The notes below the pieces were generated by a model that saw only the letters and a program-made list of their open reading frames with translations, ran no database searches and had not been told where the DNA came from. A stretch of DNA of 64,000 nucleotides from Sulfurospirillum diekertiae (GTDB lineage: Bacteria > Campylobacterota > Campylobacteria > Campylobacterales > Sulfurospirillaceae), in contig NZ_CP039734.2 of NCBI RefSeq assembly GCF_011769985.2, forward strand, positions 2,604,001-2,668,000, in the 5' to 3' direction. The position numbers and the translations under genes were made by a program. Positions 8,135-14,930 of the stretch are shown here, one piece after another; positions within the stretch are counted from its first letter, which is position 1, and each line of letters begins with the position of its first letter.

Positions 8135-8804
8135 GAGCTTTATGAAAATCCTACTCCTAGAAGATGACCCAATTCTTAGCGAAATTATCGAAGAGTTTTT
8201 AGTCGAACATGATTTACATGTAAAGCTCTTTTATGACGGTAAAACAGCGCTTGATGCCATTTTCGAACATAAGTTTGACCTCTTGCTTCTTGACATCAAT
8301 GTCCCAAGCCTTAATGGGTTTGAGCTTTTAAAAGAGATTAAAAATGCTCACATTAGCACGCCTGTCATCTTCATCACGTCACTGGATCAAATCAGCGATG
8401 TAAAAAAAGGATTTGCTCTAGGCGCGGAAGATTACCTCAAAAAACCGTTTGATCTTGAAGAGCTTTTGGTGCGCATTGAACGTACTAAAAAACTCCACAA
8501 CATCGATACAAACGAGCGCATCACACTCACAAACGATCTCTTTTTTGATCCTTCTCATTACGAGATCATCACCTCCAAGACGTCGTATAAACTTCGCAAA
8601 AAAGAGGCGCAACTTTTAGAGTATTTTTTAAAACACAAAAACAGAGTACTGAGTTTTGAAGAGATCATCGAAGAGGTGTGGCGTTTTGAAGAAGTACCGA
8701 CGTATGCAACCGTGCGTACTTACATCAAAAATCTTCGCAGTTACGGGCTTGAAGCGTTGATCGAAAATACTAAAGGGGTCGGTTATGTCTTTAAGCCATT
8801 ATGA
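8133..8804 (+). CDS. OmpR/PhoB-family response regulator
   Basis: Two-component DNA-binding regulator of 223 residues (220 if the second Met at 8142 is used). Receiver domain: acidic pair D11-D12, phosphoacceptor D54 in LLLLDINVPSLNG, conserved Thr/Ser at ITS (81-83) and Lys in YLKKPF. The C-terminal winged-helix domain (~residues 130-220) has the RKKEAQLLEYFLKHKNRVLS and YATVRTYIKNLR segments. It overlaps the histidine kinase gene by 20 bp. The first Met lacks a ribosome site, and the -10 box overlaps it, so the true start is more likely 8142. The signal is unknown. Confidence 0.9.
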   Translation: MSFMKILLLEDDPILSEIIEEFLVEHDLHVKLFYDGKTALDAIFEHKFDLLLLDINVPSLNGFELLKEIKNAHISTPVIFITSLDQISDVKKGFALGAEDYLKKPFDLEELLVRIERTKKLHNIDTNERITLTNDLFFDPSHYEIITSKTSYKLRKKEAQLLEYFLKHKNRVLSFEEIIEEVWRFEEVPTYATVRTYIKNLRSYGLEALIENTKGVGYVFKPL

Positions 8805-9960
8805 AAAACGCTCTCTCCTTCGTTTTTTACTGATTTATCTCATTTCGATTTATACGTTTATTTTCATTCTCGCAGGCATGTTTTACAGTATCGAGAAAAA
8901 AAATCTGTATGAAAACCATTCATTAAAGATGAATACCATCGCCTCTTCCATCTCGCACAAAATCATCACAGCGCATATGATGGAAGATGAAAAGTTGGTT
9001 CATTGTCTGCACCAAGGCTTTATAGAGCAGTGTTTTGATATCGAAAAAGGGTTTGAAATAGCGCTTTTTGGCGTAGGTCAAAAACCTTTACATGTAACGT
9101 TTGATGATGCACCTGATTTTACGAAAAAATTCTATCTCAAAGACAACAGCTTTTTTTATGTCGATGACAGCGTGCAACACCATCTTGGCGTGCAATACAT
9201 TGTCATCAAAGAAAAACATATCTCACACCTTTTGAGTGCCATTTTATATGAAATTATTCTCTATCTTTTGCTCAGCCTTGCGTTTGCGACACTCTTGGGT
9301 TATGTGCTTGCAAAGCTCTTTTTAAAACCCATCAAAGCAGAAATTGAAACACTCGACACCTTTATCAAAGATTCAACGCATGAGCTCAACACACCGATTA
9401 CGGCGATTTTGATGAGCATTAGCACGCTTAAAGATGTAGATGAAAAGAAACGAAAACGCATCGAACTGAGTGCCAAACGCATTGCAACTTTATATGGAAA
9501 CCTCAGTTATATGCTTCTGCATGACAAACAAAACGAAGAAAAAACTGATGTTGATGTGAAAAAACTGATCGTTGAACGCCTCGAATACTTTGCGGATTTA
9601 ATGACGAGTAAACAAATCGACTTAAGCCTAAAACTAGAAGAAAAATCTTTACATGTAAACGAAGAGAGCCTTACCAAACTCATCGACAACCTACTATCAA
9701 ACGCCATCAAATACAACCGTTTTGAAGGAATCATCGAAGTGACATTGGACTTTGAAAAGCTCAGTGTCAAAGACAATGGTATCGGTATCAGCAACTCCAA
9801 ACTAGGCGACATCACCAAACGCTACAAACGTGCAAACAGCGATAAAGGCGGCTTTGGCATCGGTTTAGACATCGTCAATACCATCTGCAAAAGCAATGGT
9901 TTTAAGCTTGAAATTATCTCCATGGAAACACAAGGTTCTACTTTTTCTATCTATTTCTAA
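8785..9960 (+). CDS. Membrane sensor histidine kinase
   Basis: Partner of the preceding response regulator, 391 residues. Two membrane helices (about 11-34 and 150-179) bound a ~115-residue periplasmic sensor with no recognised domain. The kinase core has the phosphoacceptor in DSTHELNTPI (H199), N box DNLLSNAIKYN (301-311), G1 VKDNGIGI (D330) and G2 GGFGIGLDIV (355-364). It begins inside the regulator gene (20-bp overlap), indicating coupling. Reading ahead, no obvious target gene follows; the next genes have their own promoter. Ligand unknown. A copper-sensing role for this pair is possible given the nearby exporter but unsupported. Confidence 0.9.
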   Translation: MSLSHYEKRSLLRFLLIYLISIYTFIFILAGMFYSIEKKNLYENHSLKMNTIASSISHKIITAHMMEDEKLVHCLHQGFIEQCFDIEKGFEIALFGVGQKPLHVTFDDAPDFTKKFYLKDNSFFYVDDSVQHHLGVQYIVIKEKHISHLLSAILYEIILYLLLSLAFATLLGYVLAKLFLKPIKAEIETLDTFIKDSTHELNTPITAILMSISTLKDVDEKKRKRIELSAKRIATLYGNLSYMLLHDKQNEEKTDVDVKKLIVERLEYFADLMTSKQIDLSLKLEEKSLHVNEESLTKLIDNLLSNAIKYNRFEGIIEVTLDFEKLSVKDNGIGISNSKLGDITKRYKRANSDKGGFGIGLDIVNTICKSNGFKLEIISMETQGSTFSIYF

Positions 9961-10036
9961 TTTATATTTTTCGTCATTTTTAGTTCTCTTAAACCAATCT
10001 TTCCTCAAAAAATCAGTTCCAAATTTTATACATTAC

Positions 10037-10070
10037 TATTCTAATAAACATACTTGACAATACTCTAGTA
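10037..10070 (+). promoter_or_regulatory. Paired near-palindromes over the sulfur-operon promoter
   Basis: TATTCTAATA (10037-10046) and TACTCTAGTA (10061-10070) are each palindromes of form TAyT-CT-ArTA, and lie exactly 24 bp apart (about two helical turns). The first is just upstream of the -35 box and the second lies in the -35/-10 spacer. The arrangement is what a dimeric repressor would use to occlude the promoter. No regulator gene is in the window. Confidence 0.45.
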
Positions 10071-10082
10071 AAATGCTATGAT
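10054..10082 (+). promoter_or_regulatory. Sigma-70 promoter of the sulfate-assimilation operon
   Basis: TTGACA (10054-10059), a spacer of 17 bp, then TATGAT (10077-10082). This is the best classical -35/-10 promoter in the window, 24 bp upstream of the first gene at 10107, which has a strong AAAGGAGG ribosome site. Confidence 0.75.
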
Positions 10083-10106
10083 TCTAAAAATTAAAAAGGA
10101 GGCAAC

Positions 10107-10334
10107 ATGGTAGAGGATAAAAAACGTAGTATCGTCAAAGCAATTTCATGGAGATCACTCGGAACGGTTGATACCATGTTGATCAGTTTTATCGTCACAG
10201 GAAGTCCACTTGCTGCTGTGTCTATCGGTGGATTTGAGCTTATCACTAAAACGTTGCTCTATTACTTTCATGAGCGCGCATGGAACAAAATCGATTTTGG
10301 TCGAGAAAAAAATCAACTTGAGTATCAGATATGA
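10107..10334 (+). CDS. DUF2061 small membrane protein
   Basis: A 75-residue protein with the DUF2061 pattern: KRSIVKAISWRSLGTVDTMLISFIVTG near the N-terminus and ELITKTLLYYFHERAWNKI near the C-terminus. Two hydrophobic segments suggest a small inner-membrane protein. DUF2061 genes are commonly found beside assimilatory sulfate-reduction genes, and this one is first in such an operon and overlaps cysH by 4 bp. Biochemical role is unknown; a link to sulfate or sulfite handling is inferred from context only. Confidence 0.85.
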   Translation: MVEDKKRSIVKAISWRSLGTVDTMLISFIVTGSPLAAVSIGGFELITKTLLYYFHERAWNKIDFGREKNQLEYQI

Positions 10335-11026
10335 GCCAAAACTATGAGGTAAAAGTCGCAGAAGCGATTAATTCACTGAAAGAACTTGTCGGAGCCAAAG
10401 CACTTAAAGTCACATTGGCATTTAGCCATCAAAATGAAGATGCGATAGCCATCTCTTTAGCGAAAAGAGCAGGGATTGATTTTGATCTTTTTACGCTTGA
10501 AACGCATAAACTTTTTCCTGAATCACTCGCGTATCAAAAAGAGATTGAAACTTTTTTTGGTGTAGCAATCAAGAGCTTTAGTGCGAGTGATGAAGCGATC
10601 AAAACACTCGAAACCAAAGTGGGAGAGTATGGCATTTACGATGACATAAATTTGCGTAAAGAGTGTTGTCATGTGCGTAAACTCATCCCTTTAGCACGGG
10701 CGCTTAAAGGGTATGATGGCTGGATCAGTGGTATTCGCATCGCACAGTCCATCACGCGAAGTGATACAAAGCTCGTCGAATTTGATGGTAAATTTGAACT
10801 CTTAAAGTTCAATCCTCTCACTTACTTTAGCGATGAAGAGGTTGATCGTTATATGGCTGAATTTGCTATACCTCAAAATGGCTTATATGCTAAAGGCTTT
10901 AAAAGTATCGGTTGTCAGCCGTGTACCAGAGCCATCAAAGAGGGCGAAGATATACGCGCAGGCAGATGGTGGTGGGAAAATCCCGAACATAAAGAGTGCG
11001 GATTGCATTTACATCAAAAGGACTGA
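10331..11026 (+). CDS. cysH: Adenylylsulfate (APS) reductase, CysH family
   Basis: Assimilatory reductase converting APS to sulfite, 231 residues. It carries the full iron-sulfur set of the plant/bacterial APS-reductase subgroup: CC (112-113) and CxxC (GCQPC, 195-198), plus the catalytic cysteine in ECGLH (C223). The FeS cysteines separate APS reductases from the PAPS-type enzyme, which fits the absence of an APS kinase gene here. Second in the operon; its start overlaps DUF2061 by 4 bp and cysD follows after 4 bp. Confidence 0.93.
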   Translation: MSQNYEVKVAEAINSLKELVGAKALKVTLAFSHQNEDAIAISLAKRAGIDFDLFTLETHKLFPESLAYQKEIETFFGVAIKSFSASDEAIKTLETKVGEYGIYDDINLRKECCHVRKLIPLARALKGYDGWISGIRIAQSITRSDTKLVEFDGKFELLKFNPLTYFSDEEVDRYMAEFAIPQNGLYAKGFKSIGCQPCTRAIKEGEDIRAGRWWWENPEHKECGLHLHQKD

Positions 11027-11030
11027 ATTT

Positions 11031-11909
11031 ATGGATCATTTAGACAGACTCGAAGCTCAGAGTATTTACATTTTACGAGAAGCTTACAGAAGCTTCCCAA
11101 ATCTTGCCATGCTTTGGAGCATCGGCAAAGACAGCACCGTACTCTTGTGGCTTACTCGAAAAGCATTTTTTGGACATGTGCCCTATCCATTGGTACACAT
11201 TGATACAGCATTTAAAATCCCTGAGATGATCAAATACCGTGATGAAATCGCGATTCAATGGGACTTAAACTTAGTCGTTGGGCAAAACAAAGAAGCGCTT
11301 GCCAAAGGCGAAACCTTTGTGAATGGACTTGATCGTCTCAGTTGCTGTAAAAAGCTCAAAAGCGATGCACTCAAGTACACGTTAGATGGAACATGGGCAC
11401 GCCGCAAATGGAATCCTTACAAAAAAGTATGGGAAGATGAGTTAAACGGAGCACCTTATACGGGCGTTATCGTGGGCGTAAGAGCCGATGAAGAGGGAAG
11501 TCGTTCTAAAGAGCGCGTTTTCTCAGCCAGAGATGAAAAAAGCGAATGGGACGCAAGCACGCAACCACCAGAGCTTTGGAATCAGTACAAAACGGACTTT
11601 GCGCCAGGAACTCATGTGCGCATTCACCCACTCTTAGAGTGGACGGAGCTGAACATTTGGGAGTATATTGAGAGGGAAAACATTCCTATTATCTCACTCT
11701 ATTTTGATCAAGGCAATGGCAAACGTTACCGCTCTTTAGGTTGTTTTCCCTGCACCGCTCCTGTGGATTCTGTGGCATCTAACCCAAAAGAGATTATCGA
11801 AGAGCTCACAAGCGGGAAGTTTAAAGATATCGCGGAACGCTCAGGTCGCGCCCAAGATAAAGACGGCGGCGGCACACTTGAAGCACTCAGAAAAGAAGGA
11901 TATATGTAA
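11031..11909 (+). CDS. cysD: Sulfate adenylyltransferase subunit 2 (CysD)
   Basis: Catalytic subunit of ATP sulfurylase, 292 residues, forming APS from sulfate and ATP. It has the PP-loop SIGKDST (30-36), and the late motifs [11 protein letters not shown] and [21 protein letters not shown] typical of CysD. The frame is open further upstream (to 10833), but homology, the AGGA ribosome site (11019-11022) and the preceding stop all place the start at 11031. Its stop overlaps the cysN start by one base (TAATG). Confidence 0.95.
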   Translation: MDHLDRLEAQSIYILREAYRSFPNLAMLWSIGKDSTVLLWLTRKAFFGHVPYPLVHIDTAFKIPEMIKYRDEIAIQWDLNLVVGQNKEALAKGETFVNGLDRLSCCKKLKSDALKYTLDGTWARRKWNPYKKVWEDELNGAPYTGVIVGVRADEEGSRSKERVFSARDEKSEWDASTQPPELWNQYKTDFAPGTHVRIHPLLEWTELNIWEYIERENIPIISLYFDQGNGKRYRSLGCFPCTAPVDSVASNPKEIIEELTSGKFKDIAERSGRAQDKDGGGTLEALRKEGYM

Positions 11910-13297
11910 TGCAAAGACTTAATATTGTCATCACAGGACACGTCGATCACGGTAAGAGTACGCTTATTGGAAGGCTTCTTGCCGACACCGACTCATTGCC
12001 ACAAGGAAAACTAGAGAGTGTGAAAAAGATGTGTGAGAACAACGCACGTCCGTTTGAGTATGCCTTCTTGCTTGACGCACTGGCAGATGAGCAAAAACAA
12101 GGCATTACGATAGACAGTGCACGCGTCTTTTTTCAGAGTAAAAAACGTGAGTACATCATCATCGATGCTCCTGGTCACATCGAATTTTTGAAAAACATGA
12201 TCAGCGGAGCGTCTCGCGCTGAGGCGGCATTGCTTCTCATCGACGCCAAAGAAGGAGTAGCGGAAAACTCCAAACGTCACGGTATGTTGCTCTCGCTTTT
12301 GGGCATCAAACAAGTGGCGATTGTGGTCAACAAAATGGACTTGGTAAACTTTAGTGAAATCGCCTTTACCAAACTCAAAGTCGAATACAGCGAATACTTG
12401 GCAACGCTTGGAATTAAAAGCGACATTTTTATCCCGATCAGTGCACGTGAAGGGGTCAATCTCATAGAGCATTCCGCCTCTACGCCTTGGTATAAAGGAC
12501 CAACGGTTTTAGAAATTTTAGATAGTTTCAAAAGCGTGGAAGAAAAAGAGAATGATGACTTTAGAATGCCATTGCAAGATGTGTACAAGTTTACACGCGA
12601 TAACGATGACAGACGCATTTATGCAGGAACCGTAACCAGTGGGGAATTACATGTAAACGATGAAGTCATCTTTTACCCCTCTTTGAAACGCTCACGTGTA
12701 GCGAGCATCGAGAGCTTTAACACGCCTGTTAAAAACAGTGTGAAAGAGAGCGAAGCGATTGGCTTTACGCTTCAAACACAAATTTATGTGCGCAATGGCG
12801 AAGTGGTAGCCCGTGCTGATCAAAGTGCACCAAAGGTGAGTAACCGCTTTGAAGCGAACCTTTTCTGGTTGGGCACTAAACCGTTGGAGTTGGATAAACC
12901 CTACAAGATCAAGATCGGCTCAGCCCAAAGCACCATCTATCTTGAAGAGATCAAACGTGTGATCGATGGCGATACGCTCGATCGTGCCAATGAGCCCAGT
13001 GTAGGTCGCCACGAAGCAGCATGTGTCATCTTTAGAGTCCATGATCTTTTGGCAATGGAACTTTTTGCCGAGAACCAAAAGCTCGGTCGTTTTGTCATTG
13101 TTGATGAGTACGACATCGCAGGCGGCGGGATTATCACCGAAGTGTTGGAGCAGTACACCACACGTCGTACCAAAGCGTTACATGTAAGCGATCTTTTGGT
13201 CGACAAAGCAAGTACCAATGCGGATTTTGAAGAGGAACTTTTTGCGCTCCTTCGTAAACATTTCCCGCATCAATTTCCGACGGATAATATCGGTTAA
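11909..13297 (+). CDS. cysN: Sulfate adenylyltransferase subunit 1 (CysN GTPase)
   Basis: GTP-hydrolysing regulatory subunit of ATP sulfurylase, 462 residues. Elongation-factor-like G domain: P loop GHVDHGKS (10-17), DAPGH (~89-93), NKMD (~145-148). C-terminal beta-barrel domains follow ([30 protein letters not shown]). There is no fused APS kinase (CysC) domain. Coupled to cysD by overlapping stop/start and followed 34 bp later by the sulfur-carrier gene. Confidence 0.95.
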   Translation: MQRLNIVITGHVDHGKSTLIGRLLADTDSLPQGKLESVKKMCENNARPFEYAFLLDALADEQKQGITIDSARVFFQSKKREYIIIDAPGHIEFLKNMISGASRAEAALLLIDAKEGVAENSKRHGMLLSLLGIKQVAIVVNKMDLVNFSEIAFTKLKVEYSEYLATLGIKSDIFIPISAREGVNLIEHSASTPWYKGPTVLEILDSFKSVEEKENDDFRMPLQDVYKFTRDNDDRRIYAGTVTSGELHVNDEVIFYPSLKRSRVASIESFNTPVKNSVKESEAIGFTLQTQIYVRNGEVVARADQSAPKVSNRFEANLFWLGTKPLELDKPYKIKIGSAQSTIYLEEIKRVIDGDTLDRANEPSVGRHEAACVIFRVHDLLAMELFAENQKLGRFVIVDEYDIAGGGIITEVLEQYTTRRTKALHVSDLLVDKASTNADFEEELFALLRKHFPHQFPTDNIG

Positions 13298-13331
13298 TTT
13301 TAAACTATAATAATGAAAAAAAAGGAAGAAA

Positions 13332-13538
13332 ATGAAACTTACCATTAACGGCGATTCAAAAGAGATTAAGGACGGAATCGTTCTTTCAGAGTTATTAATC
13401 ATTGAAAATGTTGAACAACCTGATATGGTCTCCGTCCAACTCAATGACGAATTTTTAACCAAAGACGAATACCCCACAACCACACTCAAAGAGGGTGATG
13501 CCATTAACTTTTTATACTTTATGGGAGGTGGCGCGTGA
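13332..13538 (+). CDS. hcyS: Ubiquitin-like sulfur carrier HcyS (ThiS/MoaD family), alanine-capped
   Basis: A 68-residue beta-grasp carrier related to ThiS/MoaD. Instead of ending in the usual Gly-Gly it ends GGGA: one alanine blocks the glycine that must be adenylated. In Wolinella succinogenes the equivalent HcyS is trimmed by the metalloprotease HcyD, activated by HcyF and converted to a thiocarboxylate that donates sulfur for homocysteine. Both partner genes follow immediately here, in the order hcyS-hcyF-hcyD. Ribosome site AAGGAAG; stop overlaps the hcyF GTG start. Confidence 0.88.
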   Translation: MKLTINGDSKEIKDGIVLSELLIIENVEQPDMVSVQLNDEFLTKDEYPTTTLKEGDAINFLYFMGGGA

Positions 13539-14341
13539 AAGAGTTTAGCGATGAGGAATTAGAGCGTTATTCTCGCCATATTATCCTCCAAGATGTAGGG
13601 ATCGAAGGACAAGAGAAGATCGCCAATTCAAAAATATTGGTCATTGGCGCGGGCGGACTTGGTTCACCCGTAGCGCTTTACTTAGCCGCAGCAGGCGTGG
13701 GTGAGATCGGCATCGTTGATGGCGATGTGGTCGATCTCTCCAACCTTCAACGTCAAGTGATTCACGCCACAGCCGACATTAGTACACCTAAAGTGCTCTC
13801 GGCTAAAGCAAAAATGGAAGCGATTAACCCCAATGTCAAAGTGACCGTTTATCAGAAGTTCTTAGATGCGTCTAACATCTTGGACATCGTCAAAGGGTAT
13901 GACTTTGTCATCGATGGAACCGACAATTTTTCGGCGAAATTTTTGATCAATGATGCGTGTGTTTTAGCCAATGTCCCTTATTCACATGGTGGCATTTTGC
14001 GTTTTGGTGGACAAACGATGACCATTAAACCCAATGAGAGTGCGTGTTACGCGTGTGTGTTTGACAGCCCACCACCTGCCAACGCTATTCCTACCTGCTC
14101 TAGTGCGGGTATTTTAGGCGCAGTTGCGGGTATGCTTGGAACGATTCAAGCCGCGGAAGCACTCAAATACATCGTGGGTGTCGGCGAGCCTCTTTACAAC
14201 CGCCTTTTAACGTTTGATGCGAAAACGATGAACTTTAGAAATGTCAATTTCAAGAAAAACCCTAAGTGTCGCGTCTGTGGTGGCGAAGGAATTAAAGAGA
14301 TACGAGATTATGAAGCGGTGGTGTGTGAGGCAAAGTTATGA
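13535..14341 (+). CDS. hcyF: HcyF, ThiF/MoeB-type adenylyltransferase for the sulfur carrier
   Basis: E1-like enzyme of 268 residues that adenylates the carrier C-terminus. Motifs: nucleotide loop GAGGLGSP (~38-45), arginine in NLQRQV, DGTDNF catalytic aspartate region (~127-132), zinc cysteines CYAC and CRVC, and a PTCSSAG cysteine. It has no C-terminal rhodanese domain. Start is GTG at 13535 with GGGAGG 9-14 bp upstream, overlapping the hcyS stop (GTGA). It overlaps hcyD by 4 bp. General ThiF/MoeB membership is certain; the Hcy assignment rests on context. Confidence 0.9.
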   Translation: MKEFSDEELERYSRHIILQDVGIEGQEKIANSKILVIGAGGLGSPVALYLAAAGVGEIGIVDGDVVDLSNLQRQVIHATADISTPKVLSAKAKMEAINPNVKVTVYQKFLDASNILDIVKGYDFVIDGTDNFSAKFLINDACVLANVPYSHGGILRFGGQTMTIKPNESACYACVFDSPPPANAIPTCSSAGILGAVAGMLGTIQAAEALKYIVGVGEPLYNRLLTFDAKTMNFRNVNFKKNPKCRVCGGEGIKEIRDYEAVVCEAKL

Positions 14342-14733
14342 TTACCCTACCTCAAAGTGTGTACGATGAGATCGTCGCACACGCTCTTAAAGATACGCCC
14401 ATCGAAGCGTGTGGTTATCTTGCAGGCATAGAGGGCGAAGTGAAATACGCGATTCCTATGAAAAATACGGACGCAAGTAACGAGCACTTCAGCTTTGACC
14501 CGCAAGAGCAGTTTGACGCGTTTAAAAAGACGCAAAAAGAAGGGCTCAGGCTGATTTCCGTGTATCATTCACACCCAGAAACACCCGCACGTCCCAGTGA
14601 AGAAGACATTCGCTTGGCGTATGACCCCAATGTTAGCTATATTATTGTTTCATTAGCAGGTGAAACACCAGATATGAAGTCATTTATCATTAAAAACAAA
14701 ACGGTTGAAAAAGAAGAAATTAACATTATTTAA
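14338..14733 (+). CDS. hcyD: HcyD, JAMM/Mov34 metalloprotease that trims the carrier
   Basis: A 131-residue zinc protease of the JAMM (Mec+/CysO-peptidase-like) family. The metal site is complete: E23, then H77-S-H79-x7-S87-x2-D90. It is expected to remove the terminal alanine of HcyS to expose the glycine tail; in related mycobacterial systems the homologue instead releases the product from the carrier. The ATGA overlap couples it to hcyF. A 197-bp gap with a large inverted repeat follows before the sulfite reductase gene. Confidence 0.88.
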   Translation: MITLPQSVYDEIVAHALKDTPIEACGYLAGIEGEVKYAIPMKNTDASNEHFSFDPQEQFDAFKKTQKEGLRLISVYHSHPETPARPSEEDIRLAYDPNVSYIIVSLAGETPDMKSFIIKNKTVEKEEINII

Positions 14734-14757
14734 AGTCCGTAAAGCGCGTTGAAAAAT

Positions 14758-14897
14758 GTAAAACAGCTTACGAAACAACCCTCTATCGACACAGTTGAGA
14801 CACGATGGGAGCCCCGAAACGCTCCGCTTATTTCTCCCATCGGCTCAAAGTGTCTCTTTCAGGTTATTTCTCCACGTTTTACTTTGAACTGCTTTAC
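14758..14897 (+). repeat. Long imperfect inverted repeat / structured leader before sulfite reductase
   Basis: Central stem: CGATGGGAG (14803-14811) pairs perfectly with CTCCCATCG (14834-14842) around a 22-nt loop. Next stems: TTGAG (14795-14799) with CTCAA (14844-14848), and GACAC (14788-14792) with GTGTC (14850-14854). Outermost, GTAAAACAGCTT (14758-14769) is similar to the reverse complement of GAACTGCTTTAC (14886-14897), 9 of 12. At least 19 bp pair with only small internal loops. It fills most of the 197-bp hcyD-sir gap; a short open frame across it looks spurious. It may be a regulatory RNA leader, an attenuator or a relic of a small mobile element. Confidence 0.6.
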
Positions 14898-14902
14898 TTT
14901 AT

Positions 14903-14912
14903 TTACATGTAA
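14903..14912. repeat. Dispersed palindrome TTACATGTAA (intergenic copy before sir)
   Basis: One of at least 33 exact copies in the window. Others start at 1669, 8214, 9088, 9649, 12647, 13178, 16461, 17370, 17868, 18472, 19885, 20101, 21274, 21895, 23986, 24916, 25055, 25279, 29330, 31661, 36218, 38158, 39452, 39878, 42508, 43523, 44633, 45065, 54376, 58852, 58872 and 63959. Most lie within genes, in any frame. Many extend to TTTACATGTAAA. One-base variants are seen at ~39995 and ~63706. Confidence 0.9.
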
Positions 14913-14930
14913 CGATAAGGAGTTACGATT

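Noticed and set aside
10833..11030. Longer N-terminus for CysD
   Set aside because: It lies within cysH in another frame; CysD homology begins at [10 protein letters not shown] with an AGGA site.
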